A model generated the notes under the pieces. That model was given only the letters and a program-made list of their open reading frames with translations. It searched no databases and was not told the origin of the DNA. Positions 32,592 through 43,200 of a stretch of DNA of 57,308 nucleotides are shown piece after piece. The position numbers were made by a program, and so were the translations under genes. Each line of letters starts with the position of its first letter. Position 1 is the stretch's first letter. This stretch comes from a virus. The stretch is taken from positions 1-57,308 of IMG/VR virus record IMGVR_UViG_3300006224_000012; one strand, 5' to 3'.

Positions 32592-33854
32592 TTATGTTTC
32601 TATAACTCCTGCGCTCCTTAATGCCGCAAGAATTTCATTTATCTTTTCTTCTACTGGAGTAGGAGTTGCACTTTCTTCTACATCTGCAATTTCTGCTTGG
32701 CGAATAATGCTAATTGGTCGCCAAATAGGTGTGGCTAACGATTGGTCCCACCCATAAAGAATGAACTCATCAGCCACCATCCTTACTTCTCCAACTACTG
32801 CTGTAGCAGCTAAATCAACTTGGGTATTAACATATTCCTGCCACGGAAATTCTTCTGGCATCTGACTCCATGCTAGTCCACCTGTTACTTCTGAAGTTAA
32901 ATCAATCATTGTTGGAGAAGCTATGGTTTGAGATACTGCTGGGGGTTTACCAGTAACTAAAGCAACTAAACCAGTATAAATTATAGAAACTCCAGGAGTA
33001 GCATCGGTTAAATCTATAGTATGGGGACAGTTATTTGTAGAAAAATCTGGATTTTGAATAAGCATATTAGAACTATTGAATGTTCCTGTTGTACTAACAT
33101 AAAGATTAATAGCTGTAGCATCAGTATAATTAGTAAGTGTAGAACAATCTATTTCTAATTTATTTAATGAGTTTGTAGATGCGGTTGTAGGTGGATGAGT
33201 AGAACAGCTATACGTAGATGGGCTATCATTAGTATATGAATTAGTATTAACATCAGTTATTGAGTCTATGAGGTCATAAGTGCCGCTAGTTCCTATTTTT
33301 CTATAAATTCTTATTGTGTCTGCACCATTGGCAGCATCAGTTAAAGATGTGAAATGGATAGTTACTTCATAAGTTTGGTCTGAGGGAACAACAACATAAA
33401 GTGCGTTACTAGGTAAGCTTTCTCCTCCACCTTTTACATAAGTTAATTTATACCAATAAGAACCTCCGGTTAATCCACCTGTATGTGGTTGAATATCAGT
33501 AGGAGTAGCTTGGTCGTTATTTGTTGGCGTATCAGGGGGAGTTAATCCTGATGGCATAGTTACTTGAGCAATTGCCGATATTCCTGTTTCTAATCCCGCA
33601 CTATCAATATAAGTTGCTGCTACATAATAAGTTACTCCAGCTAACAGCACACCACCAGTCTCGGTATCTGTTAGAGTTAAACTTCCAAGCGGGTCAGATA
33701 GAGCTACATTTCCAGTATGTCTGTGTTCGATTAACCCATTTAATACTGTGTCTACTGTTATCCAATTCCAGTAAGTAGCAGCCCAATCGTTAGTTGAGGG
33801 TACTTGCTCTTTTACTGCTGTGAATCCAAAATATGTGGTTATAAGTGTTGACAT
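32592..33854 (-). CDS. Tail fibre-associated protein with Fn3-like domains (420 aa)
   Basis: Residues 1-50 contain NDWAATYWNWITVDTVLNGL and EHRHTG, a pattern seen at the start of phage fibre and receptor-binding proteins. Two Fn3-like modules follow (YYVAATYIDSAGLETGIS and YWYKLTYVKGGGES...). The end is helical (ATPTPVEEKINEILAALRSAG). ATG 33854 lies behind AAAGGAG. Likely a fibre adaptor or base connecting to the hub. Confidence 0.7.
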   Translation of the reverse strand: MSTLITTYFGFTAVKEQVPSTNDWAATYWNWITVDTVLNGLIEHRHTGNVALSDPLGSLTLTDTETGGVLLAGVTYYVAATYIDSAGLETGISAIAQVTMPSGLTPPDTPTNNDQATPTDIQPHTGGLTGGSYWYKLTYVKGGGESLPSNALYVVVPSDQTYEVTIHFTSLTDAANGADTIRIYRKIGTSGTYDLIDSITDVNTNSYTNDSPSTYSCSTHPPTTASTNSLNKLEIDCSTLTNYTDATAINLYVSTTGTFNSSNMLIQNPDFSTNNCPHTIDLTDATPGVSIIYTGLVALVTGKPPAVSQTIASPTMIDLTSEVTGGLAWSQMPEEFPWQEYVNTQVDLAATAVVGEVRMVADEFILYGWDQSLATPIWRPISIIRQAEIADVEESATPTPVEEKINEILAALRSAGVIET

Positions 33855-33865
33855 TTATCTCTCCT

Positions 33866-34369
33866 TTACAAGTATCCTGCGCCTTCAAATCTAAAATGAA
33901 GCCTAAGTTTTTTTCCTTCCGATTCGTTACAATCTGGGTTTATTTGAAACACCAAAAGATAGCAACCATGATAAACCGAAACTGTTTTACACCAATGAAT
34001 CACTCTCGGAACTAAAATTGCTGGTGAGTATGTTGTGTAATCTTCACTAGCTATATAATCGGCTAAAGTATCAGGTAAGTCTAGTCCGTAAGTGGGTGTA
34101 ATTGATACTCCTTCTGAATAAGTCCCTTCCATACCCCAAGAAAAAATGGGTCTTTCAGAGTATGTGTAGGGAAACTCGATGTAATCACTTACTGCCCAAG
34201 ATATTCCGGCCACAGTTAAAGTAACATCCGTATAACCAGTAGTAACTAAGCCTTGTTTTTTCTGGTGTTCTCTGGCAGATAAGTCATTTTTAACTTTTCT
34301 TAAAATGTCTGAGGCAGAATAATCTGGCTGAGTAGGGGGAAAAACATACGATTTTAGATTTATACCCAT
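33866..34369 (-). CDS. Putative baseplate protein (167 aa)
   Basis: The product has a helical start (SASDILRKVKNDLSAREHQKKQG) and a beta-rich remainder ending KKLRLHFRFEGAGYL. It overlaps the hub gene by ten bases. Small proteins ending in HFRFEG-type strands occur next to tail hubs in siphophages, but I cannot name the family. No enzymatic motif. Confidence 0.6.
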   Translation of the reverse strand: MGINLKSYVFPPTQPDYSASDILRKVKNDLSAREHQKKQGLVTTGYTDVTLTVAGISWAVSDYIEFPYTYSERPIFSWGMEGTYSEGVSITPTYGLDLPDTLADYIASEDYTTYSPAILVPRVIHWCKTVSVYHGCYLLVFQINPDCNESEGKKLRLHFRFEGAGYL

Positions 34370-36792
34370 GCGTCACCTGGCTCTACAACAGAGATTAAGT
34401 TTCCTGATATTTGTGTAGATACTTGTTGCTGCTGAACATCAGTAGTTCTATTAAGAGAAACAATAAGCATCGTAGTAGTCCCTGTTATTGGCGATTGTCC
34501 TGTGAGCTTCATTCCTACCTCTGCATATAAAGGAAGATTATTACTTGTATATGAACCACTTCTAGCAAGCATTACGGTTTTAAATATCTCTTTGACTCCA
34601 TAATTAGATAGTGCTTGCTCACTAGTTAAGCAGTAATCTGGGCTAACTTCAAACTCACCTTCTACAGCAAATCTTGAAGTTCCAGAAATATTTAATACTC
34701 TATCTGCTAATGCACTATAAGCCTCTACTGATTTCTGTTCCTTTGAATCTGGAATCCAGTAGTTTATTATTGTAATATCAGGAGTAATATCGTAGTAATG
34801 GTTTATGATTGTAGAAAATACTGACCATAATAAAGTTTGACCAGGAACAATATTAACTACTTCGGAAACTTTAAGGGCAGGATAAAGGCTATCTAACCAA
34901 GATACTGTAGCTGGGGTTGTTCCGCTTGGAACAGTAGCAAATCCATAGTCTTCATGAACTACTATTCCCCTTACTTTACGAAGTTCCGTGGTGACTTGAG
35001 CATATGTCATAGTAGTAATTGCTGTGCTGGGGAATAATTTACCCCAAGTTACAGAACCAACTTTTCCATCTACTGTAATTTTTGCAGCCGTTTGAAAAGC
35101 CCTAACTCCTGCTCTAGTATCGGGGCCAAAAATCCCATCATGTCCTTGAGGACCACAAGAAAATCCCTTGTTAATGAGTGCTACCTGTACTGCATGAACG
35201 CCTGTTATTCCATGACAAGCATAGTCATCCCGCATAAAACCATTACAAGTATACCCAGTAACGCCAGGATATTGAAGGTTTACTTTATTGGGATATGTGT
35301 TGGCTTGGCTAGGGATAGTAGGAGCATAAACAGGGTCAACGGTTACTGTTTCATCCCCCCATGTTCCTATCCATCCTTTAACAACAGCTTTATTTATTAC
35401 ACCTTCTTTAGTATAACTTAAGGTTAATCCTACATCATAATCACCTATAGTAACTTCATCACTTAATACAGTTAACTGTGATGTTTCCCATACAGCTAGA
35501 GAGCCATCCCTTCTAAATCTTAAGCTATAACCATTAAGGGCAAAAATGTCTGAAATTATCTCCCATACATTCCCTCCTGTTTCATAAACAGTATATAAAG
35601 GAATATATTGAAGGTTAATCTCGGGGTGGTCTGCGGTATAACTTTTAAAGGTATAATTAGGATACTCTGAATCCCCTACATTTGCAAAGTTATACCCCAT
35701 ATAGATAATACGATTGAAAAAGATATCACAATAATCATTATAACCACCATTTTCTTCTCTTACTTCAAGCATAAAACAAGCGGGTTCACCATGAACAGAG
35801 GTAGTTTGTGAAGGAAACATATATGTTTCCCACAGATTTTTATCTACTTTTCCTGTCCAGTTGCCAGGAGTATTGGGCCATAGTTTTTTCTGATATTCTC
35901 TAACGCCGCAATAAGTATTCTGAGCATATACACCAGTTCCTTGAAAAACATAAACACCATCACATCCATGATAGCCTTTATCTCTTAGAAATAGTTGTAC
36001 TTCTTGAATACCATCTATAGTTTGTCCGTTATAAGTATGTCCATCTTCCATAGGATGAGAAGATATATATTGAAGAGTAAAACTATTAGGGTATGGAGTC
36101 CCTCCTGTGGTAGTTACTACCTCAGTTCCATTTTGAAATGACTCTAACAAATCTGCTAGAGAGTCTATTACTGCATATCCATCTTCCCCTGCGTATAAAT
36201 TATGGTAGTAGAATATAGAGTCTAAATAGGTGCCCTCAATTATAATAAATGAATTATCCCTTGACCTATGAAGGTCGTTATTATCCATATTCTGGGCATT
36301 TAATTTTGCTTCTTGAGCGATTTTAGAAAGGCTTTCTAAGTCGATATCACACGTAGGAATCCCTTCTTCTGAGATATTCATTGAGGCACTTACTATTCTC
36401 CAATGGGTTTGACATACTTGGCCGTCCCCTATAGCAAAATAAGTTCTATTACCATTTCCATCCTCTGTATAGTCATATTCGTCATCATTTCCAACAATTT
36501 CAACAACATATAAATATACATTAGGTTCAACAGTTGATTGTTCAATTTCTTTTCCATATATAGAGGAATCATCTTCTCCTGGTACTCCACCCAAAGGTCC
36601 AAGCTCAGATACCGTAGCATTAAGTACGGTTAGAGTTGCCGTAGAAACAATACTACTTAAATCCTCATTTAAGGTAAATCTTATAGGGTCGCCAGCTAAA
36701 TTTGTTATTAACTTGACTGGTTTTACTGTTGTATCGGGGCCAGTTCCAGGAGCATATGGTTGAAATGTGGCGAGTGCTTGTGGGTTAGCCAT
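34360..36792 (-). CDS. Tail hub protein with two inserted peptidoglycan-binding domains (810 aa)
   Basis: The N-terminal half (PIRFTLNEDLSSIVSTATLTVLNA...) and the flanks (GYSLRFRRDGSLAVWETSQL, INKAVVKG) fit the beta-rich tail-tip/hub family (gp27/Tal-like). Two PG_binding_1 domains are inserted, at about 235-326 (IDGIQEVQLFLRDKGY ... GVREYQKKLWP) and 503-586 (VHAVQVALINKGF ... HDGIFGPDTRAGVRAFQ). They resemble the endolysin's cell-wall domain. They probably dock the tail tip on peptidoglycan. The upstream gene's stop and this start overlap. Confidence 0.78.
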   Translation of the reverse strand: MANPQALATFQPYAPGTGPDTTVKPVKLITNLAGDPIRFTLNEDLSSIVSTATLTVLNATVSELGPLGGVPGEDDSSIYGKEIEQSTVEPNVYLYVVEIVGNDDEYDYTEDGNGNRTYFAIGDGQVCQTHWRIVSASMNISEEGIPTCDIDLESLSKIAQEAKLNAQNMDNNDLHRSRDNSFIIIEGTYLDSIFYYHNLYAGEDGYAVIDSLADLLESFQNGTEVVTTTGGTPYPNSFTLQYISSHPMEDGHTYNGQTIDGIQEVQLFLRDKGYHGCDGVYVFQGTGVYAQNTYCGVREYQKKLWPNTPGNWTGKVDKNLWETYMFPSQTTSVHGEPACFMLEVREENGGYNDYCDIFFNRIIYMGYNFANVGDSEYPNYTFKSYTADHPEINLQYIPLYTVYETGGNVWEIISDIFALNGYSLRFRRDGSLAVWETSQLTVLSDEVTIGDYDVGLTLSYTKEGVINKAVVKGWIGTWGDETVTVDPVYAPTIPSQANTYPNKVNLQYPGVTGYTCNGFMRDDYACHGITGVHAVQVALINKGFSCGPQGHDGIFGPDTRAGVRAFQTAAKITVDGKVGSVTWGKLFPSTAITTMTYAQVTTELRKVRGIVVHEDYGFATVPSGTTPATVSWLDSLYPALKVSEVVNIVPGQTLLWSVFSTIINHYYDITPDITIINYWIPDSKEQKSVEAYSALADRVLNISGTSRFAVEGEFEVSPDYCLTSEQALSNYGVKEIFKTVMLARSGSYTSNNLPLYAEVGMKLTGQSPITGTTTMLIVSLNRTTDVQQQQVSTQISGNLISVVEPGDAWV

Positions 36793-37190
36793 TACGCCCC
36801 TTCTTCCCAGACTCTAAGAGACATAGTAAAATCATACCTATTTATTGCTGCTACGGGGTTAATCGTCCATGAAACTACATAACAATTATACTGGGTTCCA
36901 TAACCATCAGTAAATATTCCTGCGGGATTTTCAAGTAAATCACTATTTAAACCTTCTGCTGCGGTTCTTGTAGTATTCATATCTGTGGACTGAATATAGC
37001 CAGAAATTGTGAAGACTTTTGACTTGTTTGTACTCCGTCTAAAGGCATAGGTTGTAGTTCCTAATTCTACGTTTGTCCAAGCCTCTTCCAAAGTAGGTAA
37101 CGTTTGGCTAGTGACATAAATGTAATACGTTGTGGGGTCTTCACCAAGGAGATTCTCCCAAAGAAACTCTTGTGGACTTGTATCAGCCAT
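36792..37190 (-). CDS. Distal tail-like protein (132 aa)
   Basis: It lies directly after the tape measure and before the hub, the usual slot of a distal tail or baseplate-wedge protein. The product is mixed beta (TYAFRRSTNKSKVFTISGYIQ ... CYVVSWTINPVAAINRYDFTMSLRVWEE), resembling LysM-less phage XkdP/Dit-type or gp5-like connectors. It is short for a full Dit. The role is inferred mainly from order. Confidence 0.6.
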   Translation of the reverse strand: MADTSPQEFLWENLLGEDPTTYYIYVTSQTLPTLEEAWTNVELGTTTYAFRRSTNKSKVFTISGYIQSTDMNTTRTAAEGLNSDLLENPAGIFTDGYGTQYNCYVVSWTINPVAAINRYDFTMSLRVWEEGA

Positions 37191-37201
37191 CTTCCTCTCC
37201 T

Positions 37202-40200
37202 TTAAGCATTGAATGGACTAAATTTATATGGGTTCTGATTGTTAAGTAGTTTAAGTAAGAATGCTTTAAGTTCTTCCAACTCTTTATCATTACGTACTTC
37301 AAAGTTAAAAGCTCCTGAATCAAAGTAGTTGTTTATGATTGTCTCATTATCACTCTTTGTTATTTTAACAGGTATTGCGCCACTTTCAAGTGGTACTACA
37401 GCTTCTTGTCCACGAAGTAATGCAAGACTTTCTTGGAATCTAGCTCCTGGTGTAATTCCTCCTGAATGAAATCTCTGAACATAAGGGTCGCCAGGAATCC
37501 AGTCTTTTACACTTACATGAACATGGTCTTCATGTCTCCATGTAGGAGTATTTGGTTTTCCTGCTGGGGGAGTATAAGCCCTCCATCCTCTAGCTCCAGA
37601 ACTCGTTATTCTATTGTTCCAGATAATATATCTTAATTTAAGAGTGTTGAAGTTAGCAGCTAACCAATTAGCATACTGGTCCATCTTTGATTTGTTGGAG
37701 AATAAGTCAGCAGCAAGTCCTACTGGATGTTGTGATACATAACCACCAGTACGACTCGCTCTACCACCATAACTAATGGGACCAAAAGCGTTCTTTAGTG
37801 CTTCTATTACCATTCCTGCTTCTGGCTGCAAATGTCCAGGTTCGTATGTCTTATTTGTGTTTACATTTCCTGTATTTACAGGGTAGTTAGGAAACATGGT
37901 TATATAGTTGCTGAGATTAGAACGATTAAGAATATCTGAGAGTACATTCTGCATCATCTGTCCTGGCCCACCAGCAAGTTGTGTTACATTAGGAAGTGAT
38001 TGACCTTCCCCACCAGCCCTAACTCCCCCACTAGTTCCAGCCCCAATTCCAGTAGGAATAGTATATCCTAAACCTTTTGCAAAGGTATTTAGAATATTTC
38101 TTCCTAAAGTGTAGAAAGCGCCTACATTTGCACTTGCGGCAGCACCAATTCCTGTTTGAACACTCTTGTTAACACTTGGCATTGTAGTTGCAGCAGTTTT
38201 ATCAAGCTCATTAAGACGGGCCTGCATAGCTAAGAATTGTGCGCTTGCATTTTTACTAGTAGTAGCATTTGAGGTATCAAGTTTGGTATTACTTGTAGCC
38301 ATATTAGCATAAGCTCTTTGCCAAGCTTCTACTAGTTTTCTCCCGGATTCTGTCATTGTAGTATTGCTAGTACTTACTGTGTCCTTAGTGGTTGCAATTA
38401 CAGCATTTACATTTGCAAATTTTCCAGCAGCTATCTCAGCAGCATGTCCTGCATCTGCTACTCCTGTTTTTGCATTAGACCATCCCTCTGAGAAGGGAAC
38501 TTTTCCAGCGTAAGCATCACTTACAGCTTGTTCAGCATGTGCAGTAGCAAGTTTTTGGGTTGCTGAACCCATATTTATTCCTGGAGGAATTGGTCTTCCA
38601 GCAGCTTCAGCTAAATAACCAACCATTAAATCTATTTTAGCTGCTACACCTTTTCCGAAAACATTCTCTAATGCTTCTTGGGTAGTTCCAGCCAGACCCT
38701 TTACACTAACCCCTGCTACTAGAGCATTAATAGCATCAGTAAGGCCAACTATTTTAGCCTGTAATTCTGAGGCCGCACTCTGATTCTCTGAGAGTAATCT
38801 ATCTATAGTGTCTTTATCAAAGGTTGCTTTTGCTACTTCTCCTTGTTTTCCCTCTATTTCTGCTGTTAGTTGAGCAGCTTTATTTGCGGCTTGAACATAC
38901 ACAGAGTAGAGCGATTGAAACTGCTCTTTACTCATGGTTCCAGAAGCATATGCATATGCGGCTGCAACCATTTGACTATCATTAATTTGTCCTGTTAAAT
39001 CTGCAATCCGTTTTTGCCACTCTGCCTTTTTCTTCATAGCTGTTACTTCTGCGTTATCAGCGGTTACTTTTGCATTAATTAGGTCAAGTTCATTTTGATG
39101 CCTAGCTATGTGGTCTTCTGTTCTTTGTATTGACTCTTCTTGTCTTCTAATTTGTTCTTCAATAGCTTCTTTTTGTCTTTTATACATTTCTAATAGTGGT
39201 TTGTTGGCTGCTAATACTGCTTTAGCTTTTCTAACTCCCGCTTTAATCTCAGACTCATTCATTTCCTCACGGGTATCACGCTCTTTTTCAAGCCAATGCA
39301 CTATATCTTGAGTTGCAATCTTTCTATCTAACTCAATTTTGTCTCTATCATTTTGTAGTTTAGCTATCTCGTCATCTATAGCCTGAAGTGGTGCAGCAGC
39401 TTGTCTGTAGATATCAGTATTTCCTAAGCCTGCCTCTTCTAGTGACCTTAAGTATAGAGTTAAGTCTAGCCTTTTCCGTTGTAAAGCATTTAGTTGTTTA
39501 TCAATTGCAAAGAGTTGGTCTTGATAAACCCCTTCCCCAGCAATTTTAGGATTGAGGAAGTTATCAAGGTCTTCTTGGGCCTTACTAATTTTCTCACTTA
39601 CACGGTCAAATTGACTAGTAACAGCATGTAGACGTTCCTGTAAAGGCTGTAAAGCAGACCGCTGTTCAGCAAGTCTTACATTTAATCTGGCAACTTCTGA
39701 CTCTAAGGCTAAAGTAGAATCCGAGAATAGCTGTGTCTCATTTATAGCTTCCATTAAATCCCACACGCCAGAAATTCTACTCATAATGCTAGTAGCATTA
39801 TTAAGTTCAAGAGTTAAACCTTGAATTTCATGGTTCAAATTACCTATTTGTATCTCTAGTTCCTGAGATTTTGCGGTTTGTTCTTCTATGGTTATATTTA
39901 GTTTCTTATATGCGGCATCATATTCTTTTAGTAGCTCTATTGCTTGTTCCATATTGTAATTAGTACCAGGAATATTTGGCAATTCTCGCTGTGCTTGTCT
40001 TTGTGCTTCTCTCTGAGCATACACTTGTTCTTGGAAACTTGGTTGGGGTGCCTGATATGCTGGCCCTCGTAAAGCTTCTTCTGCTGTAATAGGTAGACCA
40101 AGTTTTGTTCTTTGGGCTGCTCTTTGTCCTTGTTCATATGCTGATAATTCTGTTCCTGCTGCTTTGGCGATTAAAATACCAAGCTGCTTTTCAAATTTTA

Positions 40201-43200
40201 AGAATCCTTCAGGCATATTTTTAACATTCTGAATGTAGAGATTCTCTAAGTTTTGATAGTATTCTTCTTGATGTGTTTGCTTCCATTCTGCTATTTTTTC
40301 AAGTTCTTTTTCGTGCATTGTTAACCTAAGTTGTTCTGCGAATGCCTCATAAAGTATCTCTTGAGGGGCTTTAATCATATCAAGGAAAGCTTTAGCCCCC
40401 ATTTCTAACTGGTCTACAAAGAATCCTCTAACTTGAGGCACTACTAATGCTGGAACCGCAGCAAGAAATGCTGTAGAAAATCCACCAATAGCATCTGATA
40501 GTCCTGTCATAAAGGCCACTTTTACATCTTCAGCCGCTCTTGCTGCTGGATTTTCATAGTTCTCACCCATGTATGCCTGCTGGAATTTCTCTTTTCCACC
40601 ATACCCCCATTGAATCAATCTTAAGATATCTATAGGAATAGTAACTGCTGTAGCTGCACCAACTGCTTTCATTGGAGCAGTTTTCATAAGTGCGCCTAAT
40701 CCTTTTGGAAATACCTCTCCAAAAGAAGTTCTTACTGCTGCTTCCGCAGCTTGTGTAGCAGCTATTTTAGCGGCATTTTCAACTGCGGGGACAAATATAT
40801 CCTTAGCTCCCGTGCTAAAGAACCTCTCTGCATCTTTTCCAATAAGGCCAAAGATATCTGCTTCTTCTGCTACTTCTCTTAATGGCTTTAAAAACTTACC
40901 AAAAATTTCTGCTTCAGGGGCAAACATAGCCCCCATTTCTCTAGCAGCCCTTCCTCCTGGAGTAAGTATAGAAGGAAGTTTTGTAATAGATTCTTTGATA
41001 GTAGAGGTTAATCCTTTAAGAGTCTCATTTAGTTTTTGAGTGGTATCAGTAAGTTTAGTGAATATACTCTCTATCCCCTTTAAACTGATAGCTCCTTTTT
41101 CATCTTTAAATAGTCTTAGTAATCTATCTCCTAAAGAAGTCCCTTTAAGTTCTAAGACACTAGGGAGTTCTCCGGGAAACACTCCTCCCCTACTTAGTAC
41201 TCTTCCTGCGTAATCTTTACGAAACTCTACCTTTAATTCTTTTACTCCTTTTTCATAAGCTGCAATAGTTCTATGGTTTCCGTCTGCGAGTCTTATATTT
41301 CCAATTGAGTCTATCTCTAAAAGAATTCTCTTTTCTATTTTTTGTCCCTTTTCAAGAGTTTTAATTATATTATTTACATTTTCTCTATCTACAGCTATGT
41401 TTTTGCCAAAAATTGTAGTTACCCAGCCCTCTCTCTGCCATTCACCCAGTAGATTATCGGGGGCTATCTGTGTCGATGCTCTAACAGCAAAATCAGGAGG
41501 AACTTTTCCCATTATGAATCCCTGTTTACTACTAATCTCTGTTAAGGTTTTTTCTAGTTTTTCTATAGCTGGAGTTAATTTAGCTTCTTTTCCTAATCCT
41601 ATAGCTCCACGCTCATCTTTTAAGAGATTTTTTAGTTGTGCTATCATTTTTTGGGGTATTGTATCAACGGGCGTTAATTTAAAGGGCTTTACTCTAACTC
41701 CTGTAGGGGTGCGGTACTGTGGTAATGGTTCATTTTGTAGGCCACCCCTATCCATAATATTTCTTGCCAAAACTGTTGGACGTAATTCTCTTGGAATATC
41801 ACGCCCACTTTTTCCTGCCGCAACAAAATGTTTTACTACGGCACTAAAATAACCACCATAACTCTTAACTGCATCTACAGCAAACTGTCTAGTTAATTCT
41901 GGTGTATTAGCGGCGGCCTTTTTAAATATATTGTAGCCTGCTTTCCAAGCCTGTTGTTCTTGTCTAAGTAATGCTATCTCTTGTTCAAGAACTTCTTGTG
42001 TTCTAACGGCATCCTTAAGAATTTCTTCATCTAATTTTCCTATATTTATACGCATTCTTCCAAGTGCGCTTTGTGTACCTCTAGTAAGAGACTTATCCCA
42101 GGCTTTATATTGTCTTTCATATCTTGCCAAATCCGCAGTATATTTTGCTTCTCGTTCTTCCCAATCTAGAGAATAGTCTATTCTGGGTCGTCTAGGCTGT
42201 CCAAGTTGTTTAACGGTGCCTCTTTCTAAATCATGCCCTATTTCATGTCCTAAAGTAGAAAGATGTTCAAATAGAGTATCAAAATCCTCTTCAAAAGTAA
42301 CTACCCTCTTATATATTGACCCTCCATAGCCACCTTTAAATACTAGGTTTAATCTTGCAATTTTGTCAACTAAATTACCAAAGCTTTTACTTAGTTTTCC
42401 ATTTTCTGCTAAGAAATCTTTCATAGTTAGTGGCATTTTAGGATTAGTGAGTCGTAAATAACCTCCCATATCTGTTTTAACTTGGGTTTTACCGAAGAAA
42501 TCTTTAGCTTTTTCTCTAAGGTCTATCAAGTCTTGGGTTACTTCAAACTCGTCCCCAAATCTTATATATCCACCTTGTTCTTTATAGAGTCTTTTGAAAG
42601 CACCAGTTACTTTATCAACTATAACTGCTAAGGGTTCAAGACTTATTGCTCCACCTTGCCCTTTGATTCCTTTGGTGATATTGGAAAATCCAAAAACTTG
42701 TTTAAGTGGAGCAACAACATGCTTAGTCCAAGCGCGCATGACTGTTAAGGTAAAGACTCGACTTTTTGCTAGTTCTATATCTCTAGTTGCGTCGATATCA
42801 CCCATGATTCTTTCGGCGCTAACTGTGGTTGTTCTTGCATTTTTAAGGTTGAATCCTCTTGTGAATAGCGCACCTATATTTCTCCATGCTGGGGCATCAA
42901 GAAGACCAGTAATTATGGAAGAACCAATAATCCTTCTTCCCGTACTAGGTACTGCTTTCGCTGCTGTTGGTGCCTTTTTACTGAATGCATTTAAGTCTTT
43001 ATAAGCCTCTTTTAAGTCTTTAGTTAAGTCTACTATTGAATCAGCAAAACTTCTCATATGTGCGGGAACATGCTTATTCTTAATAGCATCTACTAATTCA
43101 AGATGTGCTTTTTGTAGTTCTTGTATTTGTCTAGTAATATCATTTCTAGCTAAGGCTAGTGCAGTTTCAGCCTCTTCTACTTTCATTGTAGCAATTCTTA

